Made by a program: the position numbers and the translations under genes. From JALORV01 sp035498175 (GTDB lineage: Bacteria; Pseudomonadota; Gammaproteobacteria; Burkholderiales; Burkholderiaceae_F), in assembly GCA_035498175.1 (NCBI GenBank), contig DATKAJ010000014.1, positions 1 through 64,000 of the forward strand: a stretch of 64,000 nt of DNA, read 5' to 3'. Positions 31,078 through 39,570 of the stretch are shown in pieces; the stretch's first letter is position 1; every line of letters begins with the position of its first letter. The notes under the pieces were generated by a model that was not told where the DNA came from, searched no databases, and saw nothing but the letters and a program-made list of their open reading frames with translations.

Positions 31078-32493
31078 GTGTCCAGCCCCGTGCGACGATC
31101 TGCCGCGAAGCCGACGCGGCTTCCTGAGACCGCGGCGCCTGCGCCGCCGGTCCGCGCACCGCTGATCGACCTGCCACGGCTGCGCCACGCGGAACCGGCG
31201 CAACGCCGGCGCCTGCTCGCAGTGTCGATCACAACGGCGCTGTGGTTCGGTTTTACGGTCTGGGCGTCCTCATACTGGTTCAGTGCGCTCGCCGACACGA
31301 TCGGACTGGTCGCGGCAACCTTCTTCATCGGCGGCCTCGCTCTCGTGCCGAGCGCGATGAACGTCTTCATCGTCGCCAGCCTGCTGCTCGACCGGCGCCC
31401 GCCCAGGCGTGCGCTCGCACGCTACCCGGCGCTCTCGGTGTTGATGTACGTGCGCGACCAGGCCCAGTCGATCGCGCAGACGATCGAGAGCATTCGCCGC
31501 CAGGAGTATCCCGGGCCCTTCGAGGTGATCCTGATCGACGATGCATCGACCGATCGCACGGCGCAGATCGTCCACGACATAGGCTACCGCTGGATCAAGG
31601 TGCTGCGGCAGAGCCGCAACCGCGGCAAGGCCGCCGCGCTGAATCGCGCGCTCGAAGCGGCTCAGCATGACCTGATCGTGACCCTCGACGCCGATGCGAT
31701 CCTCTTCGGCGATGCGCTGTGGAGCATGGTCGAGCGCTACCTGACGGCGGAGCCCGACGTGCGCGCGATTTCGGGTTGCGTGCTCGTGCGCAACTCGCGC
31801 GACAACTGGCTGACGCGCGCGCAGGAGTGGGACTACTTCCACGGCCTCGCGGCGATGAAGCGCATGCAGTCACAGTACCAGGGCACCGTCGTCGCCGAGG
31901 CGTCCTTCACGATCTACGACCGCGTCGCGCTGAAGGAACTCGGCGGCTGGCGCTCCGACGTGGCCGAAGACGTGCTGCTCACATGGGACATGCTGCAGAA
32001 GGGATGGCGCGTCGGCTTCGCCGAGGATGCGTGCTGCTTCATCATCGTCCCGGCCGATGTGAAGTCGTTCCTCGAGCAGCGCATGCGCCAGGCCCGCGTG
32101 ACGCTGCGCGCGCTGACCGAGCTGCCGGGTGAACTGATCAAGCGCCGAACCTCGATGCTGTTCGTCGTCTGGCACCTGCTCTTCCCATGGACCGACCTCG
32201 CGTTCACGCTCGGCTTCGTCCCGGGCGTGATTCTGTCGGCCGCCTTCAGCAGCCATCTGCTGATGGGACCGATGGCGTTGACGCTGCTGCCCGCTGCGTT
32301 GCTGCTCAACGTGGTGATCTTCTTCGTGATGCGTTCGATGTTCAACGATCACCGGCTCAAGATCCGCCGCAACGTCGGCGGACTGCTGGTCTACGTGTTC
32401 GGCTACAGCCTGTTGCTGCAGCCCGCGCGCGTCGCCGGCTATCTCGCCGGCCTCGTTCGCCGCTCCCCCAGCACGTCCGCGCCGGCCGAGTAG
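31078..32493 (+). CDS. Membrane glycosyltransferase family 2, PgaC/IcaA-like
   Basis: 471 aa. Two N-terminal membrane helices (about 40-100), a GT-A domain with DDASTDRTA, DADAILFGDA and AEDVLLTWDM, and three C-terminal helices. This is the layout of processive beta-linked polysaccharide synthases such as PgaC. The product-site motif QxxRW is changed: the sequence is EQRMRQARVT, so the Trp is Gln. GTG start with a strong AGGAGG site eight bases before. No PgaA, PgaB or PgaD homologue is nearby, so the product is unclear. Confidence 0.82.
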   Translation: MSSPVRRSAAKPTRLPETAAPAPPVRAPLIDLPRLRHAEPAQRRRLLAVSITTALWFGFTVWASSYWFSALADTIGLVAATFFIGGLALVPSAMNVFIVASLLLDRRPPRRALARYPALSVLMYVRDQAQSIAQTIESIRRQEYPGPFEVILIDDASTDRTAQIVHDIGYRWIKVLRQSRNRGKAAALNRALEAAQHDLIVTLDADAILFGDALWSMVERYLTAEPDVRAISGCVLVRNSRDNWLTRAQEWDYFHGLAAMKRMQSQYQGTVVAEASFTIYDRVALKELGGWRSDVAEDVLLTWDMLQKGWRVGFAEDACCFIIVPADVKSFLEQRMRQARVTLRALTELPGELIKRRTSMLFVVWHLLFPWTDLAFTLGFVPGVILSAAFSSHLLMGPMALTLLPAALLLNVVIFFVMRSMFNDHRLKIRRNVGGLLVYVFGYSLLLQPARVAGYLAGLVRRSPSTSAPAE

Positions 32494-32505
32494 GCGCTCG
32501 CCCTG

Positions 32506-32895
32506 TCATCGCGTGCGGCGGGCGTAGCTCACCGTCAGCGCCTCCCAGACGTGGCCGTCCGGCTCGCTCCAGTAGACGAGCCGGCCGCCGTACTGCGCAT
32601 TGACGGCGTGATCATCCGGGCCACGCGGCGCGCTGCGGTAGGCGATCTTCTGCGACTCCAGCCGCGCGAGCAGCGCGTCGAACTCGGTGTCGCTCATGCG
32701 GAAGCAGAAGTGCAGCCTGGGGAAGCCAGCGTCGGCCTGATCGAAATCGAGCGTCAGGCCATCGCTGACATAGACCGCACTGAAGGGGCCGAGACCCGCC
32801 TCAGACCATGGCACGTCGAGGATGCGTGCGAGCCGCTCCGCGGCGTGGCGGCGGTCGCGCGCAGGGACGATCAGGTGGTCAAGCTCGATGCCCAT
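32506..32895 (-). CDS. VOC (glyoxalase-like) family protein
   Basis: 129 aa, two beta-alpha-beta-beta-beta modules: LDHLIVPARDRRHAAERLA at the start and LVYWSEPDGHVWEALTV at the end, where His and Glu are likely metal ligands. Members of this superfamily include glyoxalases, dioxygenases and drug-binding proteins; which applies here cannot be decided. The start at 32895 (MGIELDHL) is the conserved one. Confidence 0.85.
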   Translation of the reverse strand: MGIELDHLIVPARDRRHAAERLARILDVPWSEAGLGPFSAVYVSDGLTLDFDQADAGFPRLHFCFRMSDTEFDALLARLESQKIAYRSAPRGPDDHAVNAQYGGRLVYWSEPDGHVWEALTVSYARRTR

Positions 32896-32929
32896 CGCTG
32901 TACGCCGCGCATCGCCACCAACAACGACC

Positions 32930-33523
32930 TTAGCCCGTGACGGGTTTCCTCTTCTGGTCGATCCAGATGCGGTCGTCGCCGGTGTCGACGTGCACGAAGC
33001 CGCGTCCGACGTAGAACCCGGTGCCCCCGTGGCCGAGCACACTCGACAGTCCGGCCAGCTTCACGCTCGACACGCCGGCCACCGAGATGTCGGCAGCCTG
33101 GCCGATGACATGGCGGGAGTTGAGCGCGGCCCCTTCGGTGGCATTGTTGGTGCGGCTTGTCCGATAGCCGGAATGCACCTCGATCGGCGCATCGACGCCG
33201 GACTGCCGCAGCCAGGCCTGCATCCCTGCCAGCGTGTCCAGCAGGCCGCGGTCCATCGCGAACACGCGGTCGGCGCGGATATCGCGCAGCAGCCAGCACA
33301 GCTGCAGGTACTGGTCCTGATCGCGCCCGCCCGCAGCGGTCCAATAGGTCGCCCGCAGTTCCTCGCTACCGCGCCGCAGCCACAGCGACCGTCTCTCCTT
33401 GAGCAGTTGCGCGACACGGGGGTCCATCGAGCGTGGCGTCGCCGCCCCCGCGTGGCGCCAAGGGACGGCACCACAGGCGCAGCAGGCGGCGGCGCACAGC
33501 GCCCGTCGCCGCGTGAAGCTCAT
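32930..33523 (-). CDS. DUF882 / peptidase M15A-like protein (YcbK type)
   Basis: 197 aa. N-terminus with Arg-Arg-Arg before a hydrophobic, Cys/Ala-rich stretch: a likely Tat signal. The catalytic domain has the zinc-ligand pattern SRHVIGQAADI and FVHVDTGDDR, and the family motif IEVHSGYRTSRTN. YcbK-type (MepK) enzymes are periplasmic murein endopeptidases that act on cross-links. The gene ends next to the VOC protein, same strand. Confidence 0.88.
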   Translation of the reverse strand: MSFTRRRALCAAACCACGAVPWRHAGAATPRSMDPRVAQLLKERRSLWLRRGSEELRATYWTAAGGRDQDQYLQLCWLLRDIRADRVFAMDRGLLDTLAGMQAWLRQSGVDAPIEVHSGYRTSRTNNATEGAALNSRHVIGQAADISVAGVSSVKLAGLSSVLGHGGTGFYVGRGFVHVDTGDDRIWIDQKRKPVTG

Positions 33524-33541
33524 GTGTACGCGCCCCTCGCC

Positions 33542-34723
33542 TCAGACGCGTTCGAAGACGGCTGCGATGCCCTGGCCGCCGCCGATGCACATCGTCACCA
33601 GTGCGCGACGCCCGCCTATGCGCTGCAGTTCATAGAGCGCCTTGATCGTGATGATCGCCCCGGTCGCGCCGATCGGATGGCCCAGCGAGATGCCGCTGCC
33701 GTTCGGGTTCACCTTGTCGGCCGGGAACCCGAGGTCCCTTGCAACCGCGCACGCCTGCGCGGCGAAAGCCTCGTTGGCTTCGATGACGTCGAGGTCGGTC
33801 ACCTTCAATCCGGCGCGCTCGAGCGCTTTCCCCGTCGCCGGAACGGGTCCGATGCCCATGTACTTCGGGTCGACGCCGGCGTGGCCGTAGGACACCAGAC
33901 GCGCCAGCGGCTTGAGCCCGCGCTTCTCGGCAACACTGCGTTCCATCAGGACGACCGCTGCCGCACCGTCGTTGACCCCCGACGCATTGCCCGCGGTCAC
34001 CGTGCCGTTTTCCTTCGCGAACACCGGTTTCAGCTTGGCCATGTCTGCCATCGTCGCACCGTCGCGAAAGTGCTCGTCAGTATCGAACACCGTCGGGCCC
34101 TTCTTGCCCTTGACCTCGATCGGCACGATCTGGGCCTTGAATCGACCCTCCTTCGTGGCAGCGGCCGCACGCCGATGGCTTTCGACCGCCAGTGCATCCT
34201 GCTGCTCGCGCGTGATGCCCCACTTGGTGGCGACGTTCTCGGCGGTCACGCCCATGTGGATGACGTCGAACGGGTCGTGCAGCGCCCCGACCATCATGTC
34301 GATCGCCTTAAAGTCGCCCATGCGCTGGCCCCAGCGGCCCGTTGGCATGCTGTAGGGGCCGCGCGACATGTTCTCGGCGCCTCCGCCGATCGCGATATCG
34401 ACATCGCCCAGCATGATGGTTTGCGCCGCAGAGATGATCGCCTGCAGGCCGCTGCCGCACAGGCGGTTCAGCGTCAGGCACGGTGCTTCCTTGGCCACGC
34501 CACCGTTGAGCGCGGCGACGCGTGCGAGGTACATGTCCTTGGGCTCGGTGTTGATCACATGGCCGAACACGACATGTCCGACCTCCTCGCCCTTCACGTT
34601 GGCCCGCTTCAGCGCCTCGGCGACCACAGTGGCGCCGAGCTGGGTCGGCGGAATGTCCTTCAGGCTGCCGCCGAAGGTTCCGATCGCGGTACGGGCACCG
34701 CTGACAACGACGACTTCACGCAT
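33542..34723 (-). CDS. Acetyl-CoA C-acyltransferase (BktB-like thiolase)
   Basis: 393 aa. Catalytic Cys89 in LNRLCGSGLQA, His in NPNGSGISLGHPIGATG, and the second Cys in MCIGGGQG. Loop and start (VVVVSGARTAIGTFGG) resemble BktB, the beta-ketothiolase that also takes C5 substrates in PHA producers. Separate from phaA at 52744. It could feed PHBV synthesis or complete beta-oxidation. Confidence 0.92.
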   Translation of the reverse strand: MREVVVVSGARTAIGTFGGSLKDIPPTQLGATVVAEALKRANVKGEEVGHVVFGHVINTEPKDMYLARVAALNGGVAKEAPCLTLNRLCGSGLQAIISAAQTIMLGDVDIAIGGGAENMSRGPYSMPTGRWGQRMGDFKAIDMMVGALHDPFDVIHMGVTAENVATKWGITREQQDALAVESHRRAAAATKEGRFKAQIVPIEVKGKKGPTVFDTDEHFRDGATMADMAKLKPVFAKENGTVTAGNASGVNDGAAAVVLMERSVAEKRGLKPLARLVSYGHAGVDPKYMGIGPVPATGKALERAGLKVTDLDVIEANEAFAAQACAVARDLGFPADKVNPNGSGISLGHPIGATGAIITIKALYELQRIGGRRALVTMCIGGGQGIAAVFERV

Positions 34724-34832
34724 GCTGTTCTCCCTCCTGGGTCTCTGAACGCGCCCGCCTGCACGGGCGAATCAAGCATCTTGCACGGCGCATACCGCTT
34801 TGCCTTGACCTGTGTCGTGTGCCGCTGCCAGC

Positions 34833-35453
34833 CTAGAACTTCGCCGTCAATCCGACCATCGCCGAGTATTGCCAGAACACGTCACTGCGCAGCACGACGA
34901 TGCAACCGCCCGAGCAGAGGAAGCCGCCGGAGCTGTTGACGAAGGTGGCGAAGCCGCGCGCCTCGGCGCGCAGGGCAACGTGCTGCCCCAGCGGCCACAG
35001 ATATCCCAGCCCCAGGTTAATCGACGGCTTGAATTCCGTCCCGTAGCCCGAGGTGCTCGGCGAGAACTGCGTCGCTCCGAGGCCGCCGACCACGTAGGCA
35101 CCGCGGTCACCCGGAGCGTCGAAGAACACCGTGCCGCCCAGGTGCAGGTAGCGGATCGTCAGGTCGAACGGCGCGGCGCCACCGCCCGGGTCGAGCGTCG
35201 TCGCCTGCTGGCTGTACAGCAGTTGCACTTCACGCCCGTCGTCGAGCACATAGCCGCCGGCCACCGCGAACGCCGCCGAGCTGCGGATGTCTGCCTGCGT
35301 GTTGGTCGTGACGTTCTCGACGCCGTCGCTGCCGACGTACGCCGCATACAGCGTCAGCGTCATCTGCGCCTGCGCGGTCGCGGCCGTCAGCAGCAGTCCG
35401 ATCAAGGCTGCCGAAAGAATCTGACCGGCCTTCACGACCAGTGCCTTTCCCAT
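34833..35453 (-). CDS. Outer-membrane beta-barrel protein (OmpW/porin-like)
   Basis: 206 aa. Signal peptide (LIGLLLTAATAQAQ) followed by alternating strands with FKPSINLGLGYLWPLG and a terminal aromatic residue (VGLTAKF) as required for barrel insertion. One Cys pair (FLCSGGCIV) near the C-terminus. Family cannot be named with certainty. The start at 35453 overlaps the GST stop by 22 bases. Confidence 0.7.
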   Translation of the reverse strand: MGKALVVKAGQILSAALIGLLLTAATAQAQMTLTLYAAYVGSDGVENVTTNTQADIRSSAAFAVAGGYVLDDGREVQLLYSQQATTLDPGGGAAPFDLTIRYLHLGGTVFFDAPGDRGAYVVGGLGATQFSPSTSGYGTEFKPSINLGLGYLWPLGQHVALRAEARGFATFVNSSGGFLCSGGCIVVLRSDVFWQYSAMVGLTAKF

Positions 35454-36076
35454 ACGGGCGCCACCTCGGGCAGTTCGTCGACCCGCTGCATCATGAGGGC
35501 GAAGGGGCGGTGACGCCGCTTCAGGTAATCGCGCATCTTCCACCAGCGCGACAGGTTCGCGAGATAGACGTCGCAGACATACGGCCGCTCACCGAGCAGG
35601 AACCCCTCCGTCTGCGGGAAAGCCTGAGCGACGATGTCCCAGCCGAGCTGCATGCGCGCCACCGCCGCGCGTTCGACGGCGGCGCGGGCTGCGGGCGAGC
35701 GCGAAGTGGTCCAGCGCGCCGGATAGTCGGCCACGCCGACCGCCGCATATACGGTCGATGCGGCGAACTGCATCCAGCGCAGGCAGGTCGCACGGTCGCG
35801 CGTCGACGGCGCCGGCACCCACTCGCTCGGATGGCGCTCGAGCAGTGTCCAGAGTACGGCCACGCTTTCGGTCAGCACTTCCCCGCCCGGCGTGACAAGC
35901 GTCGGCAGCTGGCCCAGCGGATTCACCTGCTTCAGCTCTTCGAAGCACGGGCCGGGCGGCTCGCTCCACGGCGTCGCGTCCTTCAGGTCGAATTCGAGCC
36001 CGAGGGCGCCGAGCATGACTTCCACGCTCGCAGCGCCGGAGCGCTTCGCCGTGTACAGCACGTAGCGGCTCGTCAC
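35432..36076 (-). CDS. Glutathione S-transferase family protein
   Basis: 214 aa. Thioredoxin-like N-terminal domain with YTAKRSGAASVEVML, PLGQLPTLV and the Glu-Ser of VLTESVAVL, then a helical C-terminal domain with ERPYVCDVYLANLSRWW. The residue after Tyr-Thr-Ala that normally gives the catalytic Ser/Cys is Lys-Arg-Ser. The GTG at 36076 overlaps the rimO stop (GTGA). The substrate is unknown. Confidence 0.85.
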   Translation of the reverse strand: MTSRYVLYTAKRSGAASVEVMLGALGLEFDLKDATPWSEPPGPCFEELKQVNPLGQLPTLVTPGGEVLTESVAVLWTLLERHPSEWVPAPSTRDRATCLRWMQFAASTVYAAVGVADYPARWTTSRSPAARAAVERAAVARMQLGWDIVAQAFPQTEGFLLGERPYVCDVYLANLSRWWKMRDYLKRRHRPFALMMQRVDELPEVAPVWERHWS

Positions 36077-37458
36077 GCCAGACTCCCGTGCAGGTCGTGG
36101 GGATCTGCGGCCGAGATAGCCACGTCGACGAAGTCGCCGACCTTGCAGCGGCGCCGCCCTGTCTTGACGTAGACCACTCCGTCGATCTCGGGCGCGTCGG
36201 CGGCACTGCGACCGATTGCGACCGTCGGGCCGGTTTCGTCCAGGATCACTCGTTGCACGGTCCCGATCTTGCGCCGCAGCCGCTCGGCCGAAATGCCTTC
36301 CTGGACCGCCATGAAGCGAGCGCGGCGCTCCTCGCGAACCTCGCCCGGCAGCTGGCCCCCGAGCGCGTTGGCGGCCGCTCCCGCGACGGGCGAGTAGGCG
36401 AAACAGCCGACGCGGTCGAGTTGCGCTTCGCGCAGGAAGTCGAGCAGATAGTCGAACTCGGCCTCGGTCTCGCCCGGGAAGCCGGCGATGAAGGTCGAGC
36501 GGATCGTCAGGTCCGGGCAGATCGCGCGCCACGCACGGATGCGCTCGATGTTCCTCTCTCCGGAAGCGGGCCGCTTCATGGACTTGAGCACTCGTGGATG
36601 CGCATGCTGGAAAGGCACATCGAGATACGGCAGGACCTGCCCCTCGGCCATCAGCGGAACGATCTCGTCGACGTGCGGGTACGGGTAGACGTAGTGCAGC
36701 CGCACCCAGGCGCCATGCGAACGCGCCAGCCGCGCGAGTTCCCGTACGAGCTCGGTCATCCGCGTCTTGACGGTCCGGCCACCGACGAAGTCGAGCTTGT
36801 AGCGCAGGTCGACACCATAGGCGCTGGTGTCCTGCGAGATGACGAGTATCTCGCGCACGCCCTGCTTCAGCAGGTTCTCCGCCTCGCGTACGACCTGCCC
36901 GATCGGCCGCGAGACAAGATCGCCGCGCATCGACGGAATGATGCAGAAGCTGCAGCGGTGGTTGCAGCCTTCGGAGATCTTCAGGTAGGCGTAGTGGCGC
37001 GGTGTCAGCTTGATGCCAGCCGGCGGAACGAGGTCGGTATACGGGTCATGCGGCTTCGGCAGGTGCCGGTGCACGTGATCGAGCACCTCGCCCGCCGCAT
37101 GTGGTCCGGTGACCGCCAGCACCTTCGGGTGCACTCTGGCCACGAGGTTCTCGCCGCTCTCCTGGCGTGCGCCGAGGCAGCCGGTGACGATCACCTTGCC
37201 GTTTTCCGCCAGCGCCTCGCCGATCGCATCGAGCGACTCGGCCACGGCAGAGTCGATGAAGCCGCAGGTATTGACGATGACGAGATCCGCGCCCTCGTAG
37301 GTCGAGCTCGTGACGTAGCCCTCGGCCGAGAGCCGCGTCAGGATCACTTCAGAGTCGACCAGCGCCTTGGGGCAGCCCAGAGACACGAAGCCCACCGACG
37401 GAGCGGCGGGCTTGCGGACTGCGGGGCGCGCCCGCCGCGCGGCGACCGTTTCGGACAT
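36073..37458 (-). CDS. rimO: Ribosomal protein S12 methylthiotransferase
   Basis: 461 aa. Adds a methylthio group to Asp88 of ribosomal protein S12. MTTase N-terminal domain with three Cys (SLGCPKALVD, NTCGFIDSA, TGCLGARQ), a radical-SAM cluster CNHRCSFCIIP, and a C-terminal TRAM domain ending in VKTGRRRCKVGDFVDV. Start at 37458 (MSETVAA); the earlier frame overlaps phaR's 3' end. Beside phaR, as in several betaproteobacteria. Confidence 0.96.
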   Translation of the reverse strand: MSETVAARRARPAVRKPAAPSVGFVSLGCPKALVDSEVILTRLSAEGYVTSSTYEGADLVIVNTCGFIDSAVAESLDAIGEALAENGKVIVTGCLGARQESGENLVARVHPKVLAVTGPHAAGEVLDHVHRHLPKPHDPYTDLVPPAGIKLTPRHYAYLKISEGCNHRCSFCIIPSMRGDLVSRPIGQVVREAENLLKQGVREILVISQDTSAYGVDLRYKLDFVGGRTVKTRMTELVRELARLARSHGAWVRLHYVYPYPHVDEIVPLMAEGQVLPYLDVPFQHAHPRVLKSMKRPASGERNIERIRAWRAICPDLTIRSTFIAGFPGETEAEFDYLLDFLREAQLDRVGCFAYSPVAGAAANALGGQLPGEVREERRARFMAVQEGISAERLRRKIGTVQRVILDETGPTVAIGRSAADAPEIDGVVYVKTGRRRCKVGDFVDVAISAADPHDLHGSLA

Positions 37459-37474
37459 CCGCGGCCGCGCAGCG

Positions 37475-38023
37475 CTACTTCTTCTCGCCCTGGCCCGGGA
37501 ATCCGGGGAAGCCGGTGAACATCGAACGCGCCTGGTTCTGCATGTTCTCCTGCATCTGCACAAAGAGATTCTTCGACTGCTCGATGTAGTTCGACATCAT
37601 CGACTGGATCATCGGCGACTGCATGTTGACGAACTGCGTCCACATCTCGGGGCCCACGATCTTGTTCGATTCGTAGAACGCCTTGCTCTGTTCCTGCAGC
37701 TTGCCCTGGATGTCGATGAAGGCCTGGATGTTCTTCTCCAGATACGAGCCCATCATGCCCTGCATCGCGTTGCCGTAGAAGCGGATCACCTGCGACAGCA
37801 TCTGCGCGCTGAACATCGGCACTCCGCCGGCCTCCTCCTCCAGGATGATCTGCAGCAGGATCGGCCGGGTCAGGTCCTCGCCGCTCTTGGCGTCGAGGAC
37901 CTGGAAATTCTCGTGGTCGAGGACCAGTTGCTTCACATCCGCCAGCGTGATGTAGGTGCTGGTCTGCGTGTCGTACAACCGGCGATTGGGATACTTCTTG
38001 ATCAGTCTGACGGGTGTTGCCAT
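37475..38023 (-). CDS. phaR: Polyhydroxyalkanoate synthesis repressor
   Basis: 182 aa. N-terminal PHB/PHA accumulation regulator DNA-binding domain with LIKKYPNRRLYDTQTSTYI, then helical PHB_acc regions with FYGNAMQGMMGSYLE and a Gln/Met-rich C-terminus. PhaR binds PHB granules and represses phasin (and its own) genes until polymer appears. ATG at 38023. A TAGAAT -10 candidate lies about 75 bases upstream (38096-38101). It is unlinked here from phaCAB at 52-56 kb. Confidence 0.93.
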   Translation of the reverse strand: MATPVRLIKKYPNRRLYDTQTSTYITLADVKQLVLDHENFQVLDAKSGEDLTRPILLQIILEEEAGGVPMFSAQMLSQVIRFYGNAMQGMMGSYLEKNIQAFIDIQGKLQEQSKAFYESNKIVGPEMWTQFVNMQSPMIQSMMSNYIEQSKNLFVQMQENMQNQARSMFTGFPGFPGQGEKK

Positions 38024-38215
38024 GGTGTCCTTGGTGACCTCCCAGTGATGCTCCAACTCGGGCCCGTCGGGCGGGCGTCTCCTTGTTATTTGTTCATTCT
38101 AGCCACTTTTGACGCAGCGCAGCGCCAGACCGTCACCCGGGTCTGTCCGCTGGTTCGGCCCGAAGCGCTCTGAGAGAATCGAACGCTGCATCCCGAGCGA
38201 CTTGATGGAGACACG

Positions 38216-39559
38216 ATGACCCGCCGATTACTTTCGTTACGCGTCTGCTTCGGCGCCGCGCTCGCCCTCGCCGCGGGCGTCGCCCTCGCCGGCACTGTCA
38301 CGGTCATCACCTCGTTTCCGAAGGAGCTGACCTCCGCTTACAAGACCGCGTTCGAGAAAGCGAATCCGGGTATCACTCTTGAAATACTCAATAAGAACAC
38401 CGTTGCCGGCATCGCGTTCGTGCGAGAAACGGCGCCCGGCCAGCGCCCGGAGGTGTTCTGGGCGTCAGCGCCCGACGCATTCGAGGTGCTCAAGCGCGAC
38501 AAGCTGCTGGTCGCCGCGCCCGGCGTCGACAACAAGGCGATCCCGGCAAAGATCGGCAACTATCCGATCAATGACCCGCAGGGCTACTACAAAGGCCAGG
38601 CGCTGGCGGGCTACGGGATCATGTACAACACGCGCTATCTGAAGGCCAACAAGCTCGCAGCGCCGAAGGAGTGGACCGACCTGCTCGCGCCGCAGTGGTT
38701 CGGCCACGTCGCGATGACCTCGCCGTCGCGCTCGGGCACGATGCATCTGACGGTCGAGACGATCCTGCAGGGCGAAGGCTGGGACAAGGGCTGGAGCCAG
38801 ATCCTGCAGATGGCCGGCAATAGCGCGCAGATTACCGAGCGCAGCTTCGGCGTGCCCGATGGCATCAACAACGGCCAGTTCGGCGGCGGACCGGTCATCG
38901 ACTTCTTCGGCCTCGCCGGCAAGAACTCGGGATTCCCGGTCGAGTTCGTCTATCCGGCCGTGACTTCGATCGTACCGGCCAACATTGCCCTGATCGCGGG
39001 CGGCAGGAACGTCGAGGAAGCAAAGAAGTTCGTGGCGTTCACGCTGAGCCAGTCCGGACAGGAACTGCTGCTGGTCCCGGCGATCTCGCGCCTGCCGGTG
39101 CTGCCCTATTCAGCGCTCGGCGGCAAGATCCCGCCCGGCTATCCCGACCCGCAGGCCATCGTCAAGCGCGCGAAAGTCAACTTCAATGCCGACCTGTCCG
39201 AGGAGCGTTACTCGGTCGTGCATTCGCTGTTCGACCAGACGATCACGTTCCGCCTGAAGGAACTGCAGGCAGCAACCAAGGCGATCCAGTCTGCCGAAGC
39301 GAAGCTGGCAGCGAGCGGCAAGCCGAATCCCCAGGCATCTGAGCTGATCCGGCAGGCGCGGGAAATTGCCTACGCGCCGGTCGTCACCGCGTCGCTCGCC
39401 TCGCAGCCTGACTTTCTCAAGCTCTTCGCTTCGAACAAGAAGGAAGTGGCCGTTACCAAGCAGATCACCGGCCTCGAGGAAAGCTGGAACCGCAAGGCTC
39501 GCGAGAACTACGCGAAGGCCGGTGAACTCGCGCAACAGGCGGCGAGCGTCGTTCGATAG
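38216..39559 (+). CDS. ABC transporter periplasmic substrate-binding protein
   Basis: 447 aa, signal peptide ending near ALAG. Type-2 periplasmic binding fold of the FbpA/AfuA/PhnS group (VTVITSFPKELTSAYKTAFE, ASAPDAFEVLKRD, AITERSFGVPDGI-like ITERSFGVPDG). It is about 100 residues longer than FbpA; the extension is helical. I see no Tyr-Tyr pair in the second half, which FbpA uses for iron, so iron is not sure; a phosphonate or polyamine-like ligand is possible. Followed by matching permease and ATPase genes. Confidence 0.85.
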   Translation: MTRRLLSLRVCFGAALALAAGVALAGTVTVITSFPKELTSAYKTAFEKANPGITLEILNKNTVAGIAFVRETAPGQRPEVFWASAPDAFEVLKRDKLLVAAPGVDNKAIPAKIGNYPINDPQGYYKGQALAGYGIMYNTRYLKANKLAAPKEWTDLLAPQWFGHVAMTSPSRSGTMHLTVETILQGEGWDKGWSQILQMAGNSAQITERSFGVPDGINNGQFGGGPVIDFFGLAGKNSGFPVEFVYPAVTSIVPANIALIAGGRNVEEAKKFVAFTLSQSGQELLLVPAISRLPVLPYSALGGKIPPGYPDPQAIVKRAKVNFNADLSEERYSVVHSLFDQTITFRLKELQAATKAIQSAEAKLAASGKPNPQASELIRQAREIAYAPVVTASLASQPDFLKLFASNKKEVAVTKQITGLEESWNRKARENYAKAGELAQQAASVVR

Positions 39560-39570
39560 ACGCACGGCGG

